Source: Drosophila persimilis (lineage: Eukaryota; Arthropoda; Insecta; Diptera; Drosophilidae). Taken from it: a stretch of DNA of 64,000 nucleotides. Positions 33,776-45,074 of this stretch are shown here, one piece after another. Numbering within the stretch: position 1 is the first letter of the stretch; each line of letters begins with the position of its first letter. The notes under the pieces are model-generated. The model saw only the letters and a list, made by a program, of their open reading frames with translations. It was not told the DNA's origin and searched no databases. The stretch covers positions 310,001 through 374,000 of the forward strand of contig NW_020825401.1 in the NCBI RefSeq assembly GCF_003286085.1. The letters are read 5' to 3'. A program made the translations under genes and the position numbers.

Positions 33776-34389
33776 TTTTGGTCCTTCGAGACTCTCCGTT
33801 GTTTCCCCCCTGTGGTAAGAGCACGGAGTTAAACCAGCTTCCTTGAGACTGAACAAGTGTCTAGTTCACTGACAGCTAAAGGTAGCAAAATAAAAAACTT
33901 TGATTTCCCTCCTATAGGAAGGAACAGAGTATAAAATAAATTAATGAAACGAGAGTTTCAATTAATAATTTGGAAAAATACGAGCTAAACAGGCTGTATT
34001 TTTAATAGATAACTGGGTACATCTATTGTGATCGGAGAATACAAAAAAAAATAAAAATAAATAAAAATTAATGAAACGGAAGTTTCAATTAATAATTTTG
34101 AAAAATACGAGCTGGACAGGCTGTATTTTAATAGATAATGAAATATGTATATCTATTGTAATTGAAAAATAAAAATTTTTCGCGACTGCAACACCAGCAG
34201 CAGCGCCAGCGATATCAGCAGCAGCAACGTAAGCAAAAGCAACACCAGCAGCAGCAACAGCGGTATCAGCAGCAGCGACTTCAGCGGCAGCAGTAACAAC
34301 AACAGCAGAAGCAGAATTCATCAGCTAAGTCTCATATTTCAAATTGTTTTTAAGCCTAATTAAGTAAAAGTAAAAAAAATTAAACTAAG

Positions 34390-35683
34390 ATGTTGTCGGA
34401 ACAAATAATTAAGCTATTAAAGGCTCAAGCAGCGATAGCAAGGGAGATTAAAAAAATTGAAGCTGGTCATTTGACCAGCGATGTAATCCAAAGGTTAGGA
34501 GACCTTAAAAACAAAGTTACAGGCAATAGTTCTGCACTGTTAACATATGGAGTAGTCGATCATGACTACTATAAGAGACAGCAGTACGAAAAAATGATTA
34601 AATATATAGAGGACATACATAAAAAGTATGTAGAGTCAAAAAATAATGAAACATTAACAAAAGGGAAGGTAGAAAAAACAAAGTTACAATCAGTGGAGAC
34701 TGGAACTTTGAAGGAAGACATAGAGCCCAAAATTGACAATAGCATAGAAAAAGTATCTGAGGAAATCATCAGAATAGTGGAAAACCTGAGGACATATTTA
34801 GAGCAAACCATGCAGAGGTTTGATCAGGCTAGGAGAGTGTAGAATGAGAAAGGAAAAAATTGAGTTCCTCAGTAAAAGACTGAGCTCAAAAATTGAGGAG
34901 TATTATCATAGCTATGAAACAAACGACAGCTTCGACAACCAGATCGGAGATTTGGAATTTGATATTCAAAACATGTTGAGCAACCTAGAAGTTAGGATGC
35001 AAACCATAGCTGAAGAAAACAGCATGGATACTAAAGGGGCAACGGTAAAAAAAGAAGATATCGATATGCCTGATCTTCCGAAAGTGGAAGTACCCACATT
35101 CTCGGGCGAAGAAAAAGAGTGGGACGGCTTTTCACAAATATTTTGTGAATTAATTCATAACAGAGATAGTCTGAGTACATCTCTAAAATTCAATTATTTG
35201 AAAATCGCGATAAAGGGTGAGGCACGGAGTATGGTAGCTCACCTTTTAACTGGGCCGCTGGAGAATTATAATGCCGCTTGGGAATTGCTGACCAAGCGGT
35301 ATGAAAATAAGCGAAAAATTTTTGCGGATCAGCTGAATCGTTTACTAAACTTACCAATGCTAGATCACGATTTAGCGAAACATATTAAATGGTTTTCTGA
35401 TTCTATAAATGAGTCAATACATTTAATTAAATTAAAGTCACATTTAACAGAAGTAGTTGATGTGATTTTCGCGCACATTGTGTTGAAAAAATTCAACAAA
35501 GATACCTTACAATTATATGAAAGTCATATAAAAAGGACAAAAGAGATCCAAGCATTGCCAGATGTAATGGAATTTTTAGAACAACGGTACACTTCTCTTT
35601 ACACGTCGCAGGATAAAGAGTGGAAACCGTTGAAAAAAGTAGTGCAATATGTAAAGTGCGTAAAATGGCAGGACATACCATAA
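34390..35683 (+). pseudogene. B2 gag, block 3
   Basis: The first 150 residues (34390-34842) are continuous here because the 288-bp insertion is absent. A frameshift near 34840 moves to the frame 34820-35683 (capsid). Reading then fails near 35655, where about 25 bp that encode the first zinc segment in blocks 1 and 2 are lost. It is more complete than the other two copies but still non-functional. Confidence 0.85.
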
Positions 35684-36138
35684 TTCACTGCTATAAGTTT
35701 AAGGGAATGAGTCCGATAGATAGAGGCCAGTTTATTAAAAAACAGCGCCTTTGCACAAAATGCTGTAGCCATGATATGTATAAGAAATGTTTTTCTGAAA
35801 TTTTATGTGGGATTTGTAAAAAACCTCATCATACGATGCTCCATATTCCCTACGAAAAGAGGGAAAATGTTAACACTTGCTTGACAAAAGAACAAGCGTT
35901 CTTAGCCACAGCACTTATAAAAGTAAGGGCAAGGAATGGTGGCTATCAAAACCTTAGAGCTCTCATTGATTGTGGGTCGCAATGTACCATAATTTCAGAA
36001 GAAGCTGCGCAAATATTAAACTTAGTACGAAAAAGAGCGAACACCGAGGTAAGTGGAGTGTCATCTACAGACTCTTGCACTTCAAAGTACAAAGTTACTT
36101 TATCGGTAAAACCCCTGATTATAATAAAGGTCCTCTAA
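35620..36138 (+). pseudogene. B2 zinc region and protease
   Basis: The frame holds MAGHTIIHCYKFKG, CTKCCSHDMYKKC, CGICKKPHHTMLH and the retropepsin site ALIDCGSQCTIISEE (Cys in place of the usual Ser/Thr next to Asp). In blocks 1 and 2 the sequence ends just before this protease. A frameshift near 36110 leads into the next segment. Confidence 0.8.
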
Positions 36139-36719
36139 ATATTGAAGCAATTATTCTTCCGAAACTGATGAAAGCTTTACCATTAAAGTCTTTCAATATT
36201 GATAAAACTAAGTGGCAAGATTATGTGTTGGCAGACCCTAACTTTAACAAACCAAGTAGGGTAGATGGAATAATTGGGATAGATTTGTATACCCATATTT
36301 TAAAAGACGGAGTAGTAAAAATAGACGGACTACTTGGACAAAATACAGAATTCGGATGGATTATATCCGGTTGCACCAAATCAAAAGGTGATAAATTTAT
36401 TGTGGGGACAACAATTAAGGTTGGGGATTTAGAGCGGATCTGGGAATTGGAAAGTGAAAAGAATGATGTAGAAGAAGATGTGTGCGAGAAGCATTTCTTG
36501 GAAACAACAAGAAGAGATGAGAATGGCAGGTATGTGGTTAAAATACCATTTAAAAAAGAAAAGGATCTGGGATATTCAAAAATGTACTGGCAAATTAATG
36601 TTACAACCGTTACGTACGGAACAGCTTCAGCACCCTACTTAGCAACCAGGGTGCTTGTTGCGATAGCGGATAATTGCAAAAATCAAGCAATTAGGGAAAT
36701 CATAAAGAATGATTTTTAA
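36110..36719 (+). pseudogene. B2 reverse transcriptase, internally deleted
   Basis: BEL-type pre-RT blocks are present (SRVDGIIGIDLYTHIL, LLGQNTEFGWIISG, RRDENGRYVVKIPF). The RT core between KDLGYS and KMYWQI is then missing. The end (TVTYGTASAPYLATR) leads to the catalytic site, where a TAA at 36717-36719 stands directly before MDDLM. RT is inactive. Confidence 0.8.
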
Positions 36720-36862
36720 ATGGACGACTTGATGACAGATGCCGACTAGATACTGGATACTAAAAAGCATGCAAAGGAAGTTACCCGGAAGGGTTCCAAT
36801 AGCAACCGGTTAAAGACGAGTTTTGGTTCCATTTCCATTATGAATTAATTAAGAAAAATAAC

Positions 36863-37829
36863 ATGAGAATAGTATTATCTACCTTAGACAAGATGTATGA
36901 CCCCTTAGGCTGGTTGTCTCCAGTGACACTTGTCGGAAAATTGTTTATTCAAAAACTTTGGCTAGCAGACAACAATTGGGATCAGAACAGGATACTCGGG
37001 AATGGAATTGGTTTAAAAATAGTTTATAGAGTTGGAGAGCATTCGGATACCAAGATGGCTAAATTCTCAGCACAATAAGTCGATGCAAATTCATGGGTTT
37101 GCCGGTGCATCCGAAAAGGCTTATGCTGCCATAGTGTATGCCAAGGTAGATAGTTCTATAATTATAATAGCCAGCAAAAGCAAAGTTAATCCAAAGAAGA
37201 ATCGGAAAACTATTCCAAAATTAGAACTTTGTGCAGCACATCTTCTGGAAAAAATTAATTCAACGGGTGAAAATAGCGGTTGGAAGTAATGTAAAGTATT
37301 ATGCCTGGAGTGATTCTACTATTACTCTAGCCTGGATAAAGAATGGAGACAATAAAGACAAGTTTATCAGGCGTCGAACTGACGAAGTAAGAAAAATTAA
37401 AGCAATTAAATGGGGACACGTTAGAACTGAAGACAATCCAGCAGATGTAGCATCAAGGGGCATTAGTGAAGATAAGCTAAAAGATTTTAAGATTTGGTGG
37501 AAAGGGCCTCAATGGTTGGCGAAATCTAAAGAACATTGGCCAAAAGAGGAAATTGAAGAAAAATTAGTTGTTGGCACAACAATTGTAATAGCAAAAAATA
37601 ACATTTTTAATGAACTATTACAAAAATATTCGTTTATGCATAAACTACAAAAAGAGTCATTGCATATGTATTGAGGTTTATTCAAATCAAAACCAAAAAG
37701 AAAGAATTTCCTCTATTTTTGACAATGAAGGAGATTAAGAGTGCCAAAGTATTAATAGTAAAACAACAACAAGCAATCCAATTCAGTTCCGAAATAGCTA
37801 GCCTAATTAATGACAAGGAAATAGAAACA
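36863..37829 (+). pseudogene. B2 RT thumb and RNase H
   Basis: Pieces in several frames: MYDPLGWLSPVTLVGKLF (36863-37078), the RNase H start QIHGFAGASEKAYAAIVY and PKLELCAAHLL (37032-37289), then YYAWSDSTITLAWI and EDNPADVASRGI (37231-37674). Pre-integrase sequence in frame 37671 runs into the DINE near 37830. Confidence 0.8.
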
Positions 37830-38965
37830 AACGAGGGGGAACGTTGTGAGTTGCTGCGGACACCGCAACTCTACAGTTATACCCGATACTAAGTCAGTAT
37901 GGCTCTCCTCCGGCAGACGCCGCTAATATTAAACGACACGACAAAGAGTGCGTGCGAGAGAGACAGAAAATCGGTCTGAGCGTGACGTCGGTCGCTGCGT
38001 AGCCACTAAAAATTGATTTCTTGCTTTTGGCTACAAAAATGATCCGATCTGATCCAGATTCGGCAATCTGATAGATATGGTCATTCTCTATGATTCTGCG
38101 TTTTTAGTTTACTCGAATTTGCAATATTGTGGATGCAACAGATTTTCGTCCTTTGTGTGGGCGGAAGGGGGTGGGGCGAAATTTTGAGACATACGTTTTA
38201 TAGTGAGATCTAACAGGAGTGCGGATACCAAATTTGGTTACTCTAGCTTTAATAGTCTCTGAGATTTATGAATATCCCCAGATCTGCATCCTTTGCGGGG
38301 GCGGAAGGGGGTGTTACGAAATTTTGAAACAAACTCGTCTCAGTCCGATATATTAGGAGTGTGGATACCAAATTTGGTTGCTCTAGCTTTTATAGTCTCT
38401 GAGATCTAGGCGCTAATGTTTTACTCTAAGCAAAGCCGCCTATGCTACCTGTGTGTTAGAGAGAGACAGGGCGAGAAAAAATGAAATTGTTTTCTTGATG
38501 CTGGCTATAATAATAATACGATCCAATTCAGATTCTGCAGTCTAAAAGATATGGTCATTCTCTACGATTCTGCGGTTTTGGTTTTCCCGTATCGTCGAAA
38601 TTGTGGATGCCACAGATTTTCGCCCTTTGTGAGGGCGGAAGTGGGCGGGGCAAAGTTTTGAAATATTTTTGGAGCAGTGACATATCACAGAAGTCTGGAT
38701 CCAAAACATCGTTGCTCTAGCTCTTATAGTCTTTGAGCATTAGGCGCTGAAGGGGACGGACAGACGGACAGACGGACGGACGGACAGACGGACAGACGGA
38801 CGGACGGACAGACAGACATGGCTCAATCGACTCGGCTATTGATGCTGATCAAGAATATATATACTTTATGGGGTCGGAAACGATTCCTTCTGGACGTTAC
38901 ACACATACACTTTTACCACAAATCTAATATACCCCAATACTCATTTTGAGTATCGGGTATAAAAA
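37830..38965 (+). mobile_element. DINE/mini-me (Helitron-like) element, copy 1
   Basis: A non-coding element of about 1.14 kb. The 5' end has a hairpin with a GAGTTGC/GCAACTC stem. The 14-base TTATACCCGATACT (37877-37890) is the exact reverse complement of AGTATCGGGTATAA at the 3' end (38949-38962). Internal modules with GGATACCAAATTTGGTT and TAGTCTCTGAG occur two to three times. A GGAC/AGAC microsatellite (38755-38815) is followed by the conserved CTCGGCTATTGATGCTGATC segment. It interrupts B2 pol between RNase H and integrase. It is related to copy 2 at 56701-57795. Confidence 0.8.
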
Positions 38966-40277
38966 TAAACTATTAAGCTTAAATCCGTTCTTAGATAAAG
39001 ACGGATTGTTACGAGTTGGAGGTAGATTGCAAAACTCCAACGCGGAATTTGAGGTTAAACATCACTTGATTTTAGATAAGTGTCACTTGACGTCTTTAAT
39101 TATCAAGAATGCACATAAAGAAACATTGCACGGTGGAATTAATCTGATGCGAAACTATATCCAGCGAAAGTTTTGGATATTTGGGCTAAGAAATTGCTTA
39201 AAGAAAAAACTTAAAGAGTGTGTTACCTGTGCTAGGTATCGACAGAATACTGCAGAACAAATTATGGGAAATCTGCCGAAACACAGAGCTACAATGTCGC
39301 ACCCGTTTACAAATACAGGTGTAGACTTCGCCGGGCCTTACCATATCCGATGCTCTAAAAACCGGGGGCAGAAATCGTATAAGGGATATATTGCCGTATT
39401 CGTATGCATGGCGACAAAAGCTATTCATTTGGAAGTAGTCAGCGATCTTACTTCAGATGCATTTCTAGCTGCACTTAGAAGATTTTTTTCAAGAAGAGGA
39501 AAATGTGCAAACATTTTTTCCGATAATGGAACTAACTTTGTGGGAGCTTCGCGCAAATTAGACGAGGAATACCAAAAAGCCCTCAAAGGCAACATAAAAG
39601 TGGTTCCAATATTAGAAAGAGAACAGATCGAGTGGCATTTTATTCCCCCGGCAGGACCTCACTTTGGAGGTATTTGGGAAGCTGGGGTAAAATCAGTGAA
39701 ATATCACTTAAAAAGGGTAATTGCGGACAATAATTTGACCTATGAGGAAATGGCAACTCTATTATGTCAAATTGAAGCGGTACTAAATTCACGCCCTTTG
39801 TATACAGCTACAAATGATATTGACGATCCGGATGTATTAACACCAGGTCATTTTATAATTGGAAGGCCAATATTTGGCCCGATTGAGACAATTTCAGAGG
39901 AAAAAATCGGGAATCTGGATAGATGGAGATTAATTCAGAAAATGAAAAGAGAATTTTGGATTAAATGGAAAGAAGATTATTTGCACACACTGCAACAAAG
40001 AAATAAATGGAAAATAGGAATGCAGAATATTAAAACAGGACAGATTGTATTAATAAAAGATGAAACCTGTCATCCAGCTAGATGGCCCTTGGGAAAAATA
40101 GAAGAAATACATAAAGGTAGGGACGATAGAGTCAGAGCAGTAACTATAAAACATAAAGACGGTTTGATAAAACGACCTATAACTCAAATTTGTCCATTAG
40201 CTGGAATTGAGTCAGAAGTGCAAGACTCAGGAATGACTCTAAAAGAGACCAGAAGTACTCGTAGTAGTAAAAGGTAA
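38966..40277 (+). pseudogene. B2 integrase
   Basis: A 437-residue open frame after the DINE with no stop. It starts LLSLNPFLDKDGLLRVGGRL, then an HHCC zinc site (NAHKETLHGG, CVTCARYR). The catalytic core has the Asp of TGVDFAGPY, the Asp of FSDNGTNFVG and the Glu of GGIWEAGVKS. A C-terminal DUF-like region follows (PARWPLGKIEEIHKGRDDRVRAV). All catalytic residues are present, but the gene is cut off from the rest of pol by the DINE and other lesions. Confidence 0.85.
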
Positions 40278-40656
40278 TTCAAATTGCGTTTATAGGAAGA
40301 TAGCAGAGACAAGGTCATTTTGGGTCGAATTAGAAAGACAGGGTAGTTGGCTCTTCAAAGTTCCAGTAAACACTAATGCAAGAATTCAATGTAGTAACTC
40401 AAATCAAGAACTAATTAATCTTCCGCATCAAGGAATTTTAACAATAATACATGGTTGTACTGTGCGAACCGATGATAAAATACTAGTACCTCATCACAGT
40501 ATTCAAACAGAAAGCTACGAGCCAATTTCATCCTTTTATATAAATAATATAAGCAAAATACCAAAAATTGTTTGGAATCCATTAACAGTACCATTAATTA
40601 ACCATACAGAAGAAATGGATAAGTTAAGAGACGAAATAAAATTGTTAGTTCCATAA
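40278..40656 (+). pseudogene. B2 env-like remnant
   Basis: After integrase, the sequence encodes the tail of an insect retroelement envelope-like protein. The frame holding a Trp-rich block (SFWVELERQGSWLFKVP) and a C-terminal piece (40462-40656) resembles the outer-domain end of roo-type Env. There is no signal peptide and most of the protein is missing, so it is a remnant only. A short hydrophobic stretch follows near 40690-40740. Confidence 0.55.
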
Positions 40657-40883
40657 GTTCCATCATGTATCTGGACATGCGGCCTTGATTATCGGAATCA
40701 TAATAATGATAATATTAATAATCTATGCCATAAGAAGAATTAAAGTAGCACGAAGACTGCAAACGATAGCACTTCCCTACCCACTGTAATTGACTGTAAA
40801 TGATTATCTGTACTTGTAATTATAGCTATAAAGAAAATGTACACAAAAAGGTTCACAAGAATCAAAATACAAAACAATGCCAC
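40657..40883 (+). other. B2 3' untranslated region, left of B3
   Basis: An AT-rich non-coding stretch. It ends in GCCAC, the left target duplication of B3. Its continuation is at 47715. Confidence 0.6.
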
Positions 40884-41190
40884 TGTTGCGTGACCTTCCA
40901 TCCATGGCCACAATAGTTATTGATCTGAATTATGAAGTCTAGTGTAAGTTAGGCTAGGGCAAAGCGGGAGCGCAATAAAAGCTCGCTCTCTCGCTCTTGG
41001 CGAATTCGCCCCGCTTTGCCACCGTAGGTTAGCTAGAGTAAGAGATTTGAATTGTGAAGAAAATATAGTTGTTCGCCAACCTTGAATTAGATCGAGCGTA
41101 TCAATTTTTTCGCCCCGCCAAATAAATAATTTAAATTACAGCCACCCAAAGTTTTCGGTAATTTATTAGAAAAACTCTTCTAATTTTTCA
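40884..41190 (+). repeat. B3 5' LTR
   Basis: 307 bp, TGTTGCGTGACC to CTAATTTTTCA. It has AATAAA-type motifs near 40975 and 41120. It is followed at once by TGTCGCCCCCGGGTGGAC, the likely primer-binding region. Confidence 0.92.
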
Positions 41191-42227
41191 TGTCGCCCCC
41201 GGGTGGACTGTAAAGTGAATTATAGGCAACAACAATAGGTGACAGTGACACAAGAAATTGCAGTATACATAAGCAAACATATTCGTTGCCCGCGTCGTGT
41301 GTGTGTGCAATCGGCAATCAATTTGTAAAATATATCATCGCGTCGGTCGCGCCAACAATAATTTTTGTGCAAATTTCTGCTACCGCCTAGGGAAGCCCTG
41401 CGATAAAGACAGGAAAGTAGCAGTTGGATTCAAAGATCCAAAAGAGGAATCAGAGGTATTTGTGCAGAAAATTGAAGGCTGAGCAAAAGACATTCAGATC
41501 ACTCTTTGAGGTGTCTTGTGCTGAAAACATTGCACATCGCCTTCAATTCTAGGCACAGACGTATGATATACATATAGTAGAGCTTGATTGCATGCATTTT
41601 ATTAGTAATTGCATAAATATAACTAAAAACACATAAATACATACATATCGACACATACAGACATATGTGAACCGCTATTTGGACGCAACAGTTATATGTA
41701 CATACATCTATCGTTTACTGCAATCACTGTCGCCCTCCCCCCCCTTTTATTTTGTTCTACCTTTCTCGTCGTTAGAACCTCACAAAATTTGTTCGTTCGT
41801 TCACCCAAGCCACGGCGTATAGAAAATATTCACACATACATACAAGCAGCAGCCCCGGTGCATTATTTCGTTTTCGCTTTCGCTTCTCCACTGCTGCTTG
41901 CGTTGTATTTGTTGGGAGAATTTTCGTTGCCGCTCTTGAGCTTAACGGTGCGCCAAGTGACGCGCTAACCTGTATCTAACGGGTATATTGTTTTCGGCTG
42001 TTACTTGCCAAGTGACGCGGTACCCTGTATCTAACGGTTATATTGTTTTGGCCGTCACTTGCAACGACTCTTTCCCTTGATACCTCGTGCCTCGACATTC
42101 AATTCAAATTCGTTTTCGATTATCGTTCTCGTTCAAACATAAAAAAAAAAAAAAAAAAATAATAATAATAAATAAATAAATAGAAATAATACTGCTTTGT
42201 TGCGTAAAATCTTCATACACAAACATT
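41191..42227 (+). other. B3 5' leader
   Basis: About 1 kb of non-coding leader. It contains a 55-bp tandem duplication (GCCAAGTGACGCG at 41952 and 42007) and an 18-A run near 42140 followed by AT repeats before the gag ATG. Confidence 0.75.
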
Positions 42228-45074
42228 ATGGTAGAAAGAAGTAAATCCACTCTTGAAGACTTAAAGATTAAGCTCAAAAGTCGAGTAAAAAGCATTCGCC
42301 GCTTAGAGGATCGATTAGATCAAGGGTCGATTCCTTTGCAATTACCAGAATTACAATGTAGATTAGATTGTTTGAATGATTTAATTGAAAAGGCTAACCA
42401 TTCGCAGGAGCAAATCGAGGACATAACAGGTGATGATGCATATGCAGCCGAGTTGGAAGAGCTGATAATTGTCACCAAAGGAAAGATAATGTCGCTTATC
42501 GCCGCCTTTGATGCAGCAAGCGAGACGAAGCCAGTGTCTTCTTCAGCCCCAACTCATGCTAGACTTCCGAAATTGGCATTACCCAAATTTAGTGGTAAAC
42601 ACTCGGAATTCAAAAATTTCATTAGCCTTTTTGAGAGACTAGTCCATAGCGACAACAGCATACCGGTGATCGAAAAATTTAATCATTTGATTTCGTGCCT
42701 CTCTGATGAAGCATTAGGAACAATAAAGGCGTTCCAAGTCACCGAGGCAAATTATGAAAAGGCCATGGCTGGCCTAAAACGAGTATATGACAACGATTAT
42801 TTGATTTTCACGAATAATATTTCCACATTGTTCAATCTGCCGAGAATGTCGCATCAATCTGCATCATCTCTAAGAACTCTAATCGATACTGTTTCGTCGA
42901 TTTACGGATCGTTACTGTCGATCGGAGATGATACAAAAATTTCGAATGCAATGCTCATTCATCTCGTTTTAAACAGAGTCGACCCAGTGACGAAACAAAA
43001 GTGGGATGAACAGCTTACTTATGAGAAGTTGCCGCTTTGGTCCGACTTTGAGAAAGTCTTGAATCGTCGATACCAGCATCTGTCTGCTGAAGAATCGACC
43101 AAGCCAAGGCAAGACAAAGTCATGCCAAGCAAGCAACATAATTGCAGTTCATTTGCTTGTTCTTCCACTTCCACCAACAGTAGAACTCAGCAAACTTGTA
43201 GCTACTGCAATTCAGGAGACCATGTAGTGTCAAATTGCCCTTCATTTTCGCGTCTCTCGGTGATGCAAAGGTTTGAGTTTGCTGAGTCGGCATCCCTATG
43301 CATAATTTGTCTGCGAAAAGGCCACGCTGTTGTAAAATGCAAAGCCAATAAATGTCGAGTGTGCAGCCGCTCACATCATACATTATTGCATCGATACACA
43401 GTGTCGGCTAATAGTCTCGCGTTGCCACCACCCCAAGAGAGTCCTTCTCCTCCATCAAATCAGAATCAACCTTCCACGTCACATGTTTTGCATGCGACAG
43501 CGTTGGACAGGGTAATTCTGGCTACGTCGATCGTAAGCGTCCGAACTAAGAGCGGTGAACACATTCTGGCCAGAGCTCTGCTCGACTCTGGATCACAAAC
43601 AAATTTCATTACCGAGGACCTCGCTAATCGCTTACAGATCCGTAGAGAGGAGTCCTGTATTAACTTTCTTGGAATTGGTGAATCTAATTCTCAAGTAAAG
43701 GATAAAATACACACAGTGGTGAAGTCGCGAATAAATGGTAGTGAGTTCTCCTTTGATTTTTGGATCCTGAAATCAATTTCAGGTTATCACCCTGACCAGT
43801 CAGTGAATGTGACTGACTGGCGAATCCCAGAGAACCTACCACTGGCAGACCCTTATTTCTACAAGCCACAAAGAATAGATATGTTAATTGGAGCAGAATC
43901 GTTCTTTGAATTATTAGCTGTTGGTCAAATTAAACAAGGTCCTGACTTTTCAACTCTTCAGAAAACCCTTCTTGGTTGGGTTGTGTCGGGAAAATATGAT
44001 TCGAGGAGTTCTGCTCCTCAAATTACAAACAGTTTGAGTTGCAGTGAAGAGTTGCTAGTATCCATCGATAGGACCTTGAAAAAGTTTTGGTCACTGGAAG
44101 AAATGCCATCTACCAAGAAAATTGCCACACCTGAGCACAAGCTATGTGAAGAACACTATCGTAAGACGACTCAGGTACTATCATCAGGTCGGTTCGAAGT
44201 AAGGCTCCCGTTTAAATCAGATCCAAATTGTTTAGGCAACTCCTTTGGGGTTGCGAAACGGCGGTTTTTGTCGCTTGAAAGACGATTGCATCGTGACCCT
44301 GAGTTGAAGAAAATGTACTTGGAATTCATGGAAGAGTACCTCTCCTTAGGTCATATGTCTCCTACTGACAATACGATTCCTTCTACTCCACACTACGTAA
44401 TCCCTCATCAGTGTGTTCTGAGGCCCCAAAGTACGTCTACCAAGCTCCGAGTCGTGTTCGATGCTTCGTCCAAGACGTCCTCACAGGTGGCCTTAAATGT
44501 CATTCTGATGGTGGGACCTACCATTCAAGAGGAATTATACTCGACACTGCTCCGTTTCCGTCTGCACAGGTTTGCCCTGACTGCTGATGTTAAAAAGATG
44601 TATCGCCAAGTGATGGTGAACGAAGCGGATCGGCAGTTTCAGCTCATAGTGTGGAGAAGAGACCCTTCTGAATCCTTGAGATTATACAAGCTCAACACTG
44701 TAACCTATGGGACTGGACCAGCCCCATTCTTAGCTATCCGGTGTTTGAAAAGGTTGAGTGAGTCTGCGAAGCTCTCATTCCCTAGAGCTGCTAACGTTAT
44801 TGGGTCCGACTTTTACGTCGATGACTTGTTGACTGGTGCTGCATGCAAAGAGGAGCTAAGGGCAATTAAGTCCGAAGTCTCTCAGGTTCTTCAGACCGCA
44901 GGGTTTGAGTTGACTAAGTGGTTTTCAAACTCACCCGAGATCACCGCATCTGAGAGCACAGCCAAACCCATAACAATCTCGGATTCAGAGTCGACAAAGG
45001 CGTTAGGAATCTCATGGTTACCTACTGACGATGCCTTTAAGTTCAAAATTGACAATTCAGTTATGGGTCTCTGA
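42228..45074 (+). pseudogene. B3 gag-protease-reverse transcriptase
   Basis: 948 residues from ATG 42228. Gag: an N-terminal coiled region, capsid (LALPKFSGKHSEFKNFISLF, KAMAGLKRVYDNDYLIFTN), zinc segments CSYCNSGDHVVSNC and CIICLRKGHAVVKC-KCRVCSRSHHTLLH (about 320-385). Protease: RALLDSGSQTNFITEDL (about 445-465). RT: VTDWRIPENL, MLIGAESFFELL, LRVVFDASS, ADVKKMYRQV, TVTYGTGPAPFLA and the catalytic FYVDDLLTG (about 860). The frame ends at TGA 45072-45074 in the RT thumb, and the next frame continues in phase. Gag and the RT core could still be made. Confidence 0.9.

Noticed and set aside
38750..38820. GGAC/AGAC tract as an independent microsatellite locus
   Set aside because: It is an internal part of the DINE element, present at the same relative place in the second copy.
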